DNA from: Whalleya microplaca
Taxonomy: Eukaryota; Ascomycota; Sordariomycetes; Xylariales; Xylariaceae
Length of the DNA stretch: 64,000 nt
NCBI GenBank assembly: GCA_022497155.1
Contig: MU385728.1
Coordinates: forward strand, 682,001 to 746,000
Direction: 5' to 3'
A model generated the notes under the pieces. That model ran no database searches and was not told the origin of the DNA. It saw nothing but the letters and a program-made list of their open reading frames with translations. The position numbers and the translations under genes were made by a program. This document shows, one piece after another, positions 23,931-35,227 of this stretch (positions within the stretch are counted from its first letter, which is position 1; every line of letters starts with the position of its first letter).

Positions 23931-24175
23931 TAGTGTCATTATGGGACAAAGTAATGAGGAGTATAGTGACTTAATTAGTGCAGTGCAAGGTGAAGCTATG
24001 GGAAGGTGGCAGAGCCCCTTATATATACATGTATAGGCACCCGGTAATACGTAGGCCCGTACCACCCTCAGCCCTATAGGACGTATCTTAATAACTAGAA
24101 CGTCACATCGATCCCCTGAGATTTATTAATAGGCCATTCAAGATTCGACAAGATATTTATTACGGACCAACCATT

Positions 24176-26722
24176 TCAACGAAGGTTGATTATACAACAA
24201 AATATTCCCCGAAAGTCATAGCGCTTGCGCCGGCCAGCTGCTACTGCCTTGGTTCTAGGGGGCGTAACTATGGCAGGCTGCATATTCGTACCAGAATCTA
24301 CGTCTTTAAGATCAATGTACAGGCTTCCAATTAATGAAATAGGAGAAGAGGCACCGAGCACCGATGTGATCTGTTGGAATTGGTGACGGATTGGCACGAA
24401 TAACGCTGTACCAGGTGCTCTTGCAACAACAGATCCAATAACCTGGAATTTGTCCCCGTTCCATTGGATAACCCAGGACCCCGAGTCTCCATTTTGTAAA
24501 TCTGGCATGAAATAAAACCTCAGTAACAAGATCTCATGTCGGTTAATATTCCGACGAGTAGACTTACCGGCACCACTGTCTAGCTTCACAGCCCATACTT
24601 CCTGAAGGGGGCCATTACCTTCGGAAAGAATTGATGGGTTGCGAGATACTTTACCCTTGAGAACACCACTTTTCCCAGCATGGATATATACTAACATGCC
24701 GGACGTTACATGGGATATGTCTTGTATAAAGTGGGTGTTCAAGATTGGCGGTGCTGTCATGCCCGATACCGATATTGTTTCATATCGCTGCCGAGGGTCA
24801 AGCTCAATAATTCGCCAGTCAGAACCCTCAACACACGTTCCTGGTCCTCTGGCATAGTCCACCCACCGATCTTGCACATATGTGGGGGGTTTGACTCTAA
24901 TAAGTGCATCGTTCGTTGTTAAATTTGTCAAGATGAGGGCGGGTTCCACATCATCAGGGAAATTCTCCTCCACAAGTGTATCGACTGTACTTCGGTGGGA
25001 AGTTGTTGCTGCCTTGGCTTCACTGGCATCATATACATCAGGTTGGTGCGCGGTAGTCATTGCATAGTATTTTCCATCGACCTTAATAGAACCCCCGATG
25101 GTAGAAATCCATGATTTACCATTGACTGTAGTTCGGAGTAGGACGCCAGATAAACTTCTCAATCTGTAATCAAGGTGAATCTCATAGTCGATCAAGTCAT
25201 GACTTCCCGAAGATCTGAGGATCAAAGACTCCTCGTAACAAAGCTTCCAAGGCTCATAATACTTTCGATACCTTCGTTGTGACATTACTTTGTGGAAGCA
25301 CAATATATCCGCTTCATCCGTCATCCCTTGTATGCATATGTGCGTTATGGCCTCACCAGATGTGCAAAGTCTGACTAAAAAGTACCGCATTCGAGGCATC
25401 TGTTTGCCAAATAAATTGCGCTGATTTCGAATCGGACTTAAGAACTCGGCAAAGTTGCGCAGCTTGCTCATGTCTTCAGGTAATATTGTGACTTCCTCTG
25501 CTCCCACAGTGCTCGCCGATACACGTTTCAAGTTTGAGAGCCGTTCAAGCTTCGATGGTTTGAAGATGCGTACCGGAATGCCGAACGTTGCCTCGCCGAC
25601 GGCCTCTCTGTTCCTTGGATGGGTCTGACTTTATACTGCCTGTTCTTCTCGTTCCGTCGATGACCGTCTCTCCCCCGCATCCGCTACCTCGTCGCCATCG
25701 TGCCCCGGACTCCCGTACAACGCAGCCTCAAAATCGGCCGGGCTTTTCGGCGGCCAGGATACGCGCCCCTGATTTAACAGAATCGACTGCGTCCCGGAGA
25801 CCTGATGGGGCGGACTTGCATCGTTCTCGCGGTCCGTGTAGGGCCCGGCCACGGCGTCGGGCCCGAAGAAACGCAGGAGCCCGTCCTGGTGTATAGCGCG
25901 CCGCACAACCTCCTGCCCGCTCGTTTGTCTCGGGGTATCCGGCATGGCGCTTTCCCTGCCATCAGGTACGAAAGGCTGTCGCAGATCATCAGAGGTATCC
26001 TCGCCGTCCCCGCCCTCGTACCCGGATCGCGAAGCCCGCCTCCGGCGGACCCGAAACCTGGTCAGGTCAGGGGCCGGAAAGTGACGGTGTGGAGTAATCT
26101 GCGTATTATTGGGGCCGTCTAGAACACGGTAGACCTTATTTTGCTTTCCAATTGGGAGAATTTGATCCATCTCGTTCTGAATCTCAATGGTATCATTTGG
26201 CAGAGTTTGAGTAGAGATTTCCTCGTCGTCAACTTGTATCTGATTGTTTCTTGTAAAAATGGAGGTGCCCTGATTGGCAGTGGATTGTGTCTCATTCGTA
26301 GTGTTAGCTGCATCATTATTCTGCAATGATGGAACTCCTGATGATGTATGTTGTACGCCTAGAATCTGAGTATCACCATCCCTGTTTTCTTGAACTTCAA
26401 TTTCGTAGTGAACTCTTTGAAGCTCGGTAGAGGGTTCATTATGAATACCAGGCTCTTCCACAGAGCCTGTAATCGTTCCGTTAAGAGGTAAAATCTTTGG
26501 TGCAGCTCTGCCATTTGCTACCAATTTCGTTTTTGACTGCAGAATATGAGAGAGAGAAATATGCTGGCGAGACCATTCTCTAAATCGGGTTCTCTGTACT
26601 CGAGCTGCGAACTCTTTCAGGTGGCGTACATCGGGGACCCCTGTCTCGATATCGTGCTGGTTGGTTTCGTAAGATGAATCTCTACATGTATCGGCTGTCC
26701 CACCCGTGACGAGATCCATCAT
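24176..26722 (-). CDS. Disordered-trypsin-like protein with H/D/S triad
   Basis: Proposed exons are 26722-25688, 25624-24568 and 24501-24176, giving 805 aa. Both introns (63 and 66 nt) have GT-AG ends and keep the frame. The first removes an in-frame stop at 25631-25633. The second joins KLDSGA to DLQNGDSGSWV. Residues 1-345 are hydrophilic and probably disordered. A conserved helical segment follows (FGIPVRIFKPSKLERLSNL). The C-terminal domain looks like a chymotrypsin-fold peptidase: GGSIKVDGKYYAMTTAHQ (His538), SDWRIIELD (Asp614) and NGDSGSWVI (Ser704). Similar domains occur in large fungal proteins of unknown role, some linked to NLR-type receptors; that link is from memory. Codons at 25640-26060 are GC-rich unlike the AT-rich remainder. 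If the first intron is wrong this is two frames or a pseudogene. It is divergent to the 27074 gene. Confidence 0.65.
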
Positions 26723-27073
26723 AGTCGGCCCCCTGATAGTCTGATGTTGATAGCTATGTAGTTTTCAAGAGTATTGGCTAAGCTCATCGTACTAGAATAT
26801 ATTCACGCGGAATGAAGGGAGGTTGAATTCACATTTTACAGTTTAAGGAGGTCATGAGATAAGAAAAGTACGCAGCCTTGTAATATACCCTATATAATCT
26901 GGCACGAGAGCCTAAGCAAAGGAGTTGATACACCATTGGCTAATCTAGCGAAGTTACTGTAGGCTGAGTGCAAGTGTGCCCGACTGCAAGTCACCCCGGC
27001 ACTCAGCCTTACATCTCAGATGCTTCCTTCTAGTCACTTTAGGCTTACCTTAGTACTAATATTATAGTAGAAG
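26723..27073. promoter_or_regulatory. Divergent promoter of the peptidase-like/TM gene pair
   Basis: Only 351 bases separate the two opposing start codons, so the pair may share control elements. The inverted words CTTAGGCTCTC/AGCCTAAG-like and GCTGAGTGC...GCACTCAGC (about 26963-27006) form a clear inverted repeat, possibly a regulator site. No TATA box stands out. Confidence 0.4.
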
Positions 27074-28371
27074 ATGCTAGTAAAGATTATGGCTTCTCAG
27101 ACAGGCGAAAATGAATTTGTTGTTACGGAGATCTGGGGTGCAGTGTCACATCCACAATTACGTGACGAAAGGCTGAAGGCTCTTAGGTATTACCTTAAGC
27201 ATTGTATAGGAGAGACCCGCTTCACTTATGTGCACCAGACAGGAACCGAAACCAAGATACTTCAGAAAATCAATCGCTTGAAGTCAAACCCACAAGAGAG
27301 TAAAGCCTCTTTAAGCCGAAATACCACTACAGATTACTCGACCTGGCCGTTCGGATCATGTACCTCACAGCTTGTGTATCTCCTGACATAATAGGTGGCG
27401 ATGTCTTCAAACCAAGATGGAAATCTTCAGAGACGCTAGAGAACTTCATCACACGGGTGTATCCTCGATCACAGCCAGCTATGCAAGACACAAGGTCAAT
27501 CAGATTAACTAAGCTCTCGGCGCACTACTTGACTACATATGCCAAAGTGGATCTGAAATGGACACATCGACTGAGTGACCATCTAGTATTGCTAAAAGGT
27601 GACACCTGGAAATCACTCTACGTGTTTCAGCATCCAGCATTCCTCAAGGTCTCTCTGGAAACTCTTGCGGCAGACGACCCCGATATGCATCAATCAACAG
27701 CAAAGGCTCTGAGCTTGTGGGTTGTCTTATGTATGAGTGAGAAATGAACCGGCTAATTCGTGAACGTTAGGGGTTGTCTCCCACCAAGGCTTCTCAGGGA
27801 GACCTCCATGACACTTAACATCCTGTTTCCAGTTGCTGGAGTCCAAGCTAGTCGTGACGTGCTTGAGAAGCAAGTAAACAAATGGGGCCTTGATCCCGGC
27901 CTCTTAGGGCCACTCAGTCCGCCGTACGGGGACCATGAGCACCCGCAAGATGCTATAGACCCATCCGATGTACGAGGCTTATACGAAAAGTATCAGTACT
28001 GGGGAGAACGCTTATACGAGCTATGGAAAGAAGCAGATGACCCGACGCCGACGGGTAGAATTGAGCAATGGTCCGAAAGCAGGTCAGTTTCCAGTGCCTC
28101 CTATTTCACACCCAATTATGTTCCCTAGAGTTTCTCGAAACCATCGTATTGATCATTTACTAATTCCTGGACGTGGAGTAGAAGAAACCCACGGTTCACA
28201 TATTGGTGCACCATCGCGTCACTTACTATTGCCATCATGTTTGGAATGTTGGCGACTATCCTCGGTGCCCTCCAAGTCTGGATATCATATTGTTCATGGA
28301 TCAACGACCCTTCTGCGTCACGGTGTTGGCAGCCCAATCGAAACGACGCTAGGACGCATGCGTCGCAATAA
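27074..28371 (+). CDS. Fungal protein with C-terminal transmembrane helix, unknown function
   Basis: Four exons: 27074-27299, 27395-27716, 27771-28082 and 28185-28371, encoding 348 aa with all phases consistent (E|S, L|G and R|N junctions). The introns are 95, 54 and 102 nt, with branch-like CTGAC and CTAAT. The soluble part includes RWKSSETLENFITRVYPRS and KLSAHYLTTYAKVDLKWTHR. The latter recalls a family of lineage-specific fungal proteins with a C-terminal anchor; I know no function for it. Near the C-terminus RFTYWCTIASLTIAIMFGML begins one long membrane helix, followed by a short Cys/Trp-containing tail. It is divergent to the trypsin-like gene and may act with it; this is inference. Confidence 0.7.
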
Positions 28372-29317
28372 GAACTATTGCCGAATGAAAACCCCTGAGA
28401 GCCGAACATGGGCATTTTGACGAATCCCTCTTACCTCATTATCTCATAACTGGAGTCGGAATATTAACGGTATAGTAGGGGATAATAGTAGCAATATTGC
28501 CAGCCACGCAGCAGTCGGATAACCAGGACGTTTAGAAGAGGCAAACCTTTTACTCTATGTTGGTTCAGATGGAGAACAATGTATGAGATATAAACATGTC
28601 TCTTGTAGATCAAAGTTGGAATAGCTATGCGGCAGCAAGGCTGTATAATTAATCGGCTTTTCGGAGGGCGGCACGTGTGACCGGGTCTAGTTCCAAGGAA
28701 GCTGAGACTGTCACAGTCATGTAACAAAGACAGTATCTGAAGTGAAGAGCAGGATTATACGAGGCCAGGCGATGGATTCATATATCACGATCACGTTCAA
28801 TCAACGAGCTTGTAGAAACACTTGTTGATTGGTTGGCACGCAGGGGGTATGGGGAAGGGTAGAAAAAGGAAGGGGGAGGCTGAGAAAGAGTATGCTCCTT
28901 CTCGCGGTCTAGTCAGAAAGCGAGGAATAACAAAACTACGATACCCTATAATGTTATTGTGTGATCGTCTCGAAAAGGTATGGTACATACTAAGGGGGCA
29001 TATTTGTGTTGGACGGGGTTCACTACCTAGTTCAACAGACACATATCACACCGAAGAAACACCACAAGATATACGACTTCAAACCGGCATTTGTGCCACA
29101 ATCATAATATCATGATAATACATCCGCATGCATGCACAATTTTCACCTCCCACTTCCCCTTTTCCATTCCTTATCTACTTAGTAGGCGGCAGGCAGACAG
29201 GCATATAGCCCCATCGCCACCCTCCCTAATCCTCCAGGTACCTCCTTGGCTCCCTCCCAACTCACCCCATCCACCCACTCACCAACCAACCAACCACCCA
29301 CACAGCCACCTACCCGC
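28372..29317. other. Intergenic region
   Basis: This 946-base stretch lies between two convergent genes. It contains a CCAACCAACC/CCACC-rich tract at 29255-29310, just past the malate synthase stop. I see no gene in it. Confidence 0.5.
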
Positions 29318-29802
29318 TCACAGCTTACTAGCGGGCGCGGCGCTGCCGACGGTGGTGATCTCGTTGTAGAGCAGGCTGGTGAGGAAGTCGGCGTAGTCCT
29401 CGCCGGTGACCTGGCCCGCGAAGTACTGCGCCGCGAGCGCGAACTTGTTGCCGGCGGGGGCCTTCGCCGCCAGCGCCTCCGTCTGCTCGGCAAGCAGCTT
29501 CAGCGCGTACGCCTTGTCCACCCGCTTGCCGTCCGCCGTCGTCACCGCGTGCCGCACCCACTGCCACAGCTGCGAGCGCGAGACCTCGGCCGTCGCGGCG
29601 TCTTCCCTGTTTGTGGGGGAGGTTGGCGTTAGTTGGTTGTTTCGTAAAGGGGGTAAGAGGGGGGAAGGGGGGAAAGTTGTATTGTATGGTAAAGAGGTTG
29701 TGTGGTGGGGTGGAGTTGAATTAAGGATTAGGTTGGAGATAGGGGAGGGGCGCATTCGGACGCAGTACCATGTACATGCAAGCGAGGGGAAAAAAAAAAA
29801 AG

Positions 29803-29835
<33 letters not shown>

Positions 29836-31393
29836 AATAAGCTTACATAAGATAGTTAATCGGCACGCAGCCGACGCCCCGGATCCAGGCCTCCATGTAC
29901 CCGAGGCCGATGTTCAGGTTCTTGCGGATGCCGTCCTCGGTGATCTGGCCGGGCACGTTCATGTTCAGCAGGTCGTTCTGCGAGATCTTGACGTCCTCGC
30001 GCCGCACGAACAGCTGGTTCGCCGTCGGCATGTGCTTGTTGAAGATCTCGGTGGCGATCGGCGCGAGCGCCGGGTGGGCCACCCACGTGCTGTTCCACGA
30101 ACACAAAGGTCAACTAGCTAGTTCTGTTTTCAAACACACGGAGAAAAGATGGGATGGGAGAGTAACGGAAAGGTAGGGGAAGGGGAAAGAGCATACCCAT
30201 CGTGGCCGGCGCGAACCTCGCGCAGCTTGTCAGCCCGCACGCCCTCCATCGCCTTGTCGTTGGCCTCCTTGTCATCCTTAATAGGGATCTGGGCGGCCAT
30301 GCCGCCCATGGCGTGGACGCCGCGCTTGTGGCAGGTCTGGATGAGCAGCTTAACATACGCGTCCATGAAGGGGACGGTCATGGTGACGGCGCTGCGGTCA
30401 GGCAGGACGAAGTTGCTGTTCTGGCGGAACTTCTTGATCGTGCTGAAGATGTAATCCCAGCGTCCGCAGTTGAGGCCGGAGGAGTGGTCGCGCAGCTCGT
30501 AGATGATCTCGTCCATCTCGAAGGCGGCGAGGATGGTCTCGATCAGCACGGTGCCGCGGATCGTCCCGCGCGCCATGCCGACGGAGTCCTGCGCGAGGTT
30601 GAAGACGTCGTTCCACAGGCGGGCCTCGAGGTGGGACTCCATCTTGGGCAGGTAGAAGTAGGGGCCGAAGCCGGCCTTGACGCTGGCGAAGGCGTTGTGG
30701 AAGAAGTACAGGCCGAAGTCGAACAGCGACCCGGAGATCGGTTCCCCGTCCACCGTCACGTGCTTCTCCTCCAGGTGCCACCCGCGCGGCCGCACGATCA
30801 GCGTCGGCAGCACCCGGTCCGTCCGCAGCTTGTACTCCTTCGGCCCCTGCTTGAAGTCCACGTCCCGCCGCACCGCGTCGTACAGGTTCACTTGCCCGTT
30901 GATCATGTTGTCCCAGGTCGGCGCGCTCGAGTCTGCGAGCGAGAGTCAGTATATATACGCTAGGTAGTAGTCGCACTTGAAGCCGCCGCCTCTGGTCGGT
31001 CTTCGTGTGTTTCGTTTGTTGTTACTACTTACCTTCAAAATCCGCCATGTACGTCCAGACATCTGAGTTCAGGGCGTTGACGACCATCTTCCGATCCGTA
31101 GGCCCCGTGATCTCTACCCTCCGGTCGACCAAGCCGGGCGCGGGCGGCGCGCCCTTCCATGTGGGGTTCTCACGGATGCGCTTGGTCTCGGGGAGGAAGT
31201 CAGGCAGGTTGCCCTTGTCGAGCTCGGCCTGACGGATCACCCGTCTCTCCAACAGGGCCTTGCGGGTATCGTTGAACGATCTGTGGAGCAGCGCCAGGAA
31301 GGCCAGCGCCTGTGGTGTGAGGATCTTCTTGTGCTCCTCCGATACAGCACCCAGCACGCTCACGCCTTGCAGGATGGAGTCTGTGGACGCCAT
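29318..31393 (-). CDS. Malate synthase, peroxisomal (glyoxylate cycle)
   Basis: Four exons: 31393-31033, 30932-30197, 30089-29847 and 29606-29318, encoding 542 aa, the usual length of fungal malate synthases. All phases agree. The family signature [16 protein letters not shown] is exact, in the catalytic TIM barrel. [17 protein letters not shown] supplies metal-binding acidic residues, and [12 protein letters not shown] is present. The protein ends in SKL, a type 1 peroxisomal targeting signal, so it should act in peroxisomes/glyoxysomes. It condenses glyoxylate with acetyl-CoA to L-malate during growth on acetate or fatty acids. Intron 3 (240 nt) contains a long poly-A run. The fumarase gene, whose product also makes malate, lies 2 kb upstream on the same strand. 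A and C/G-rich third positions make strong shadow frames. Confidence 0.96.
29789..29833. repeat. Poly-A tract in malate synthase intron 3
   Basis: About 43 bases, nearly all A with one G interruption, on the plus strand. On the coding strand this is a poly-T run near the start of the intron (donor at 29846). It is not a gene end. Confidence 0.85.
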
Positions 31394-33387
31394 GATGCTG
31401 CTCTCTTGTTTGTTGCTGTGTTTTGGCTTTTTTTCTTCTTCTTTTACCTAGATAGGTTGTCGATGGTTGTTGTGTTTGCTACTTGTGCTACCGATGATGA
31501 TGCGTGTAAGTCGGTGCTAATAAAGTTGCCGAGGTTATATGTCTAGGTAGGTGTCAATGGATGGACAACGTGCTAGAACGGAGCCAAAATCAGGTAGGTA
31601 TAAATGATTATTTTAAGACACGATTGATAAGGGGAGTCAGAGAAGTTATATGACGGTTTAGCTAGTCTAAGGACCTAGAAAATCTGGACCATCGGTAGTT
31701 ATAGGAACGATGAAGATAAGTCCCAAGCTCGGCTTTCAAGGGCAGAGACACGGTCCTCAGGGTAAGGTGTAGTAGTTATGATGTATGATAGGCAGACTAA
31801 CACACTAGATAGTTTAAGGTGGTGAACGATTAAGCTCGGGAACCAATGTGGTTGGTCTAGACTGGTTCGGCTGGAAGGGAGATAGCTGACTGGTCGTCAA
31901 GGATGCGTGATGTTGATGTAGCCGATGGGAGGCGAGGGAGCGTATGAGCGTCGAGCTTGTGAAAGTGTGGGGGATGAACCCAGCTGTGACCTGTACTGGG
32001 GACTGGCTTTGACTCATTTATAGTAATGTACGTACAGTAGTTCAGTTAGTATACCTAGGCTGCCAGAATTTATTAGAGATTCCATCTGTACGGTGCCTAT
32101 CGGAGTGAGTTATGCTGTCGTTGTGTTATCTGAAGCGCTCTTCACATGTAAGTCGGCGGGGCCCTCGTACCCCGGTCCCTCTTACGTCGTTGGTTGCTAG
32201 AGAGGCAGACAGACAGCATTCCCCAGATCTTCTGCCAGCTAATAGCGTTTGACATTTATTAAGCTAAGGTTTATGAAATCAGTACATAAAAGAACACCAT
32301 TCCCATTACATACAATTGCCATTGCCATACCACAATGCGGGGTCCGTCGCACGTACGGAACCGTTGTTTTGTTTCTCTACGCCCAGCTTTCAGAGCTACC
32401 AATTGAACATGCTCAGCTCCGTGGATCATGACGGCATCTATTATTTCATTCCCAGCACCCTCAGCTACAACCCCACGAAATGGCAAAACTCCTCTCTCAG
32501 CACCCAAGTCCCCCGTTCTCGGCTCTCTGTCGACGATATCGGTAGCACAGCTCAACATGTTGAGCATAGATAGATAGCAGGTAGACGGGCGGGAGGGAGA
32601 TTACAGATCTATAGATAGATACGCGAATCAGAAAATACCTACATGCCGTAGGTACATGCGCAAAAAGGTAACTAGAAATCGCTTTAGGTAATGACGCAAC
32701 CAAGGAACTTCCGAAGCGCCGAGCCAAGTCCACGAGCCACGGCCAGCTCCCCCAATTGGTGCCTCTGCCGAGGTCGGATGCCAGGATCTGAGATGCGCCC
32801 TGCGTTGCCGAGAACTCCCGACCTACGCCGAATGTGCCCTACCCCGAGCAAACCTAGCTACACATGAAGTTTAACGTGTTCGATGTGCTCCATGATGGTA
32901 CATATTAAATAATCTGGCCCAATCTTATATAGTAGGAAGGGTCACGATGTGATAGGTATACTACTTGGTACATAACAAGTTCTAATACCATGACATACCT
33001 GTAGTAATGGAATTGATAGATAAGAAGGGTTCTTCGATTCACATTAGAACAAGCATCCGAGTTTCGGGACCTCATAGTGGGTTCGTTGGATTTGTTGATA
33101 TCAGTTTATTCTTGATTTTTGATTTGTATGTACAATGACTTGCAATCCATACACGACCTAAGCCGTCGACGGCTCATCCTAGGGCGGGAGGGGACTGCTT
33201 GCATGCTTTCTATCTTTAGGTACACTGTGACACTTCTGCGGCTAGATGCGTTGGCGCCTAGCCAGCTACCTACCTAATCCCGATGATGATGTGAGGAAGA
33301 AGAAGAGGAGTAGATCAGCGTCTTCCCCTCGAGCGCATCGAGCTCGGCGCGCACGTAGTCCACGACGGGGTCGACCACCTGCCGCAA
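31394..33387. other. Intergenic region upstream of malate synthase
   Basis: This 2-kb stretch lies between the malate synthase start and the fumarase stop. It should hold the malate synthase promoter. It contains TAGGTAGG motifs (31537-31546, 31593-31600, 32648-32660) and a pair of CreA-type motifs described separately. No reading frame is convincing. Confidence 0.5.
32156..32175. promoter_or_regulatory. Possible paired CreA-type sites
   Basis: GCGGGG (32156-32161) and CCCCGG (32170-32175) both fit the CreA consensus SYGGRG, on opposite strands, eight bases apart. They lie about 770 bases upstream of the malate synthase start. Carbon-catabolite repression of glyoxylate genes is well known, but such short motifs arise by chance. 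Confidence 0.3.
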
Positions 33388-35227
33388 CTAGCCCTTGTAA
33401 GGCTTGGGCCCGATCATGAGCTCCGGCTTGACGATGCTGTCGAAGTCGTCCGAGGAGAGCGCCTTCAGCTCCATCGCGCTGTCCTTGAGCGACAGCCCCT
33501 TCTTGTGCGCGTTCTTGGCCACCTTGGACGCCATGTCGTAGCCGATCTTCGGGTTCAGGCACGTCACCAGCATGAGCCTGGTTAGTAGTTCGCAATAGTT
33601 AGCTTGAGTCTCACTCGAATAGTATAGTAGAAAGGGGACCGGATGAACTCACGATTCCTGCATGATGCTGCGGATCTTCTCCTCGTTGGCCTGCAGGCCC
33701 TGTACCAAATTCTTCTCGAACGAGCGCATGCCGTCGGCCAGGAGCCTAATACTATGCAGCAAATTGCGGATGACCAGGGGCTTGTAGACGTTGAGCTCGA
33801 ACTGGCCGTTCATGCCGCCGATGGTGGTGGCGACGTGGTTGCCCATGACCTGGGCGCAGAGCATGGTCAGCGCCTCGCACTGCGTCGGGTTGACCTTGCC
33901 CGGCATGATGCTGGACCCGGGCTCGTTCTCGGGGAGGATCAGCTCGCCGAGCCCGCACCGCGGCCCGCTGCCCAGGTACCGGATGTCCTGCGCGATCTTG
34001 GTGAGCGAGGCCGCGAGCGTGTTGAGCGTGCCCGACGCCTGCACGATCGCGTCGTGCGCGGCGAGGGATTCGAACTTGTTCGGCGCCGTCTTGAACTCCG
34101 TGCCCGTCATCTTACTGACCTCCTCCGCGATCGCCTCCGCGAACCCCTCGAAGGTGTTGATCCCCGTGCCGACGGCGGTGCCGCCTTGCGCGAGCAGCCT
34201 CAGGTCCGGCAGCGAGCTCTCCACGCGCTTGATGCCGAAGTCCAATTGCGCCACGTAGCCCGAGAACTCCTGCGCCAGAGTCAACGGTGTGGCGTCTTGG
34301 AGATGTGTCCGTCCGATCTTGATGATGTTCTTGGCGTCGAACTCGTCGACTTTCTTCTGTAGTGCGTCCCGGAGGCTCTTGAGCGAGGGTAGCAGCGAGC
34401 CCTCGACCTCGAGGACGGCGGCGATGTGCATGACGGTGGGGAAGGTATCGTTCGACGAGGCAGAGCGGTTGACATGGTCGTTGGGGTGGACCGGCTTCTT
34501 GGTGCCCATCGTGCCGCCGAGGATCTCGATAGCCCGGTTGGAGATGACCTCGTTGGCGTTCATGTTGGACTGGGTACCGGAGCCGGTCTGCCAGACGACA
34601 AGGGGGAAGTGGTCCACGAGCTTGAGGTCAGCCACCTCAGCAGCCGCCTGCTGGATAGCCTTGGCGATCTTCTCATCTGTAATACGGTTGCGATATGTAA
34701 GCCAATGCCCCCTCACAGTAAAAGTAGCATGATGAGCGTGGGATCACGGCGATCATGGCGGGGCATTGTCTTCTGGGGGTAATTCATTGCATACCGAGTC
34801 CATATCGCACGTTGACGGCAGCGGCAGCTCCTTTTAGAATACCAAAGGCCTTGATAATCGGAGGAGGCATGCGATCCTGGGGCTGGTTGATGCGGAAGTT
34901 CTCGAGGGACCGCTCGGTCTGGGCTCCCCAGTACTTGTCGGCGGGCACCTGGATCTCGCCAAAGGCATCGCTCTCGGTTCTGGTGGCAGCAGCCATTCTT
35001 ATCGATGTTGCATGTAGGTTTCTTTGGAACTGTAGGGAATAGGAATGGGCATAGGACGGTTTGCTATAGATATTGTTGTTGTTGATCGTAGGTCTCGCAG
35101 CAGCAACGTATGACGATGTGGTGGAGGAGGACGAGGAATTGCATGTGCAAAGCTGGCGCGGAGCTGCCCTCGGCCTAAACAGGCTCCTGGCAGCGCCGGC
35201 CGGCGTAGCTCTTACCGATCGAAGCAT
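33388..35227 (-). CDS. Fumarate hydratase (fumarase, class II)
   Basis: Three exons: 35227-34795, 34676-33653 and 33577-33388, encoding 548 aa with correct phases. The start [20 protein letters not shown] gives an Arg/Ala/Ser-rich mitochondrial presequence; an in-frame methionine 11 codons upstream (35260) is less likely. The core holds [25 protein letters not shown] and the class II signature [11 protein letters not shown] (about residue 398). It interconverts fumarate and L-malate in the TCA cycle. A second methionine at 34996 ([15 protein letters not shown]), right where the mature protein should begin, could give a cytosolic form; fumarase is dual-localised in yeasts. Introns are 118 and 75 nt. 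The stop lies after PKPYKG. Confidence 0.95.

Larger units (their letters stand above)
20885..24175. other. Gene-poor island with transposon relics
   Basis: This 3.3-kb AT-leaning stretch contains the hAT-like MITE and the palindromic repeat listed separately. A perfect 9-bp stem (GGATCTCGG...CCGAGATCC) lies near 21465-21495. An unrecognised minus-strand fragment at about 22236-22541 (RAYRYVKGIPLPSWLTTLRY) begins after a stop, lacks an ATG and abuts the MITE, so it may be a gene relic. I see no intact gene. Confidence 0.55.

Noticed and set aside
30202..30963. 253-codon plus-strand frame in malate synthase
   Set aside because: Shadow of GC-rich exon 2; the minus strand carries the exact malate synthase signature.
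33266..33595. Frame extending past the fumarase stop
   Set aside because: It is an alternative frame of the last fumarase exon; the true frame stops at 33388 after PKPYKG and has correct splice phase.
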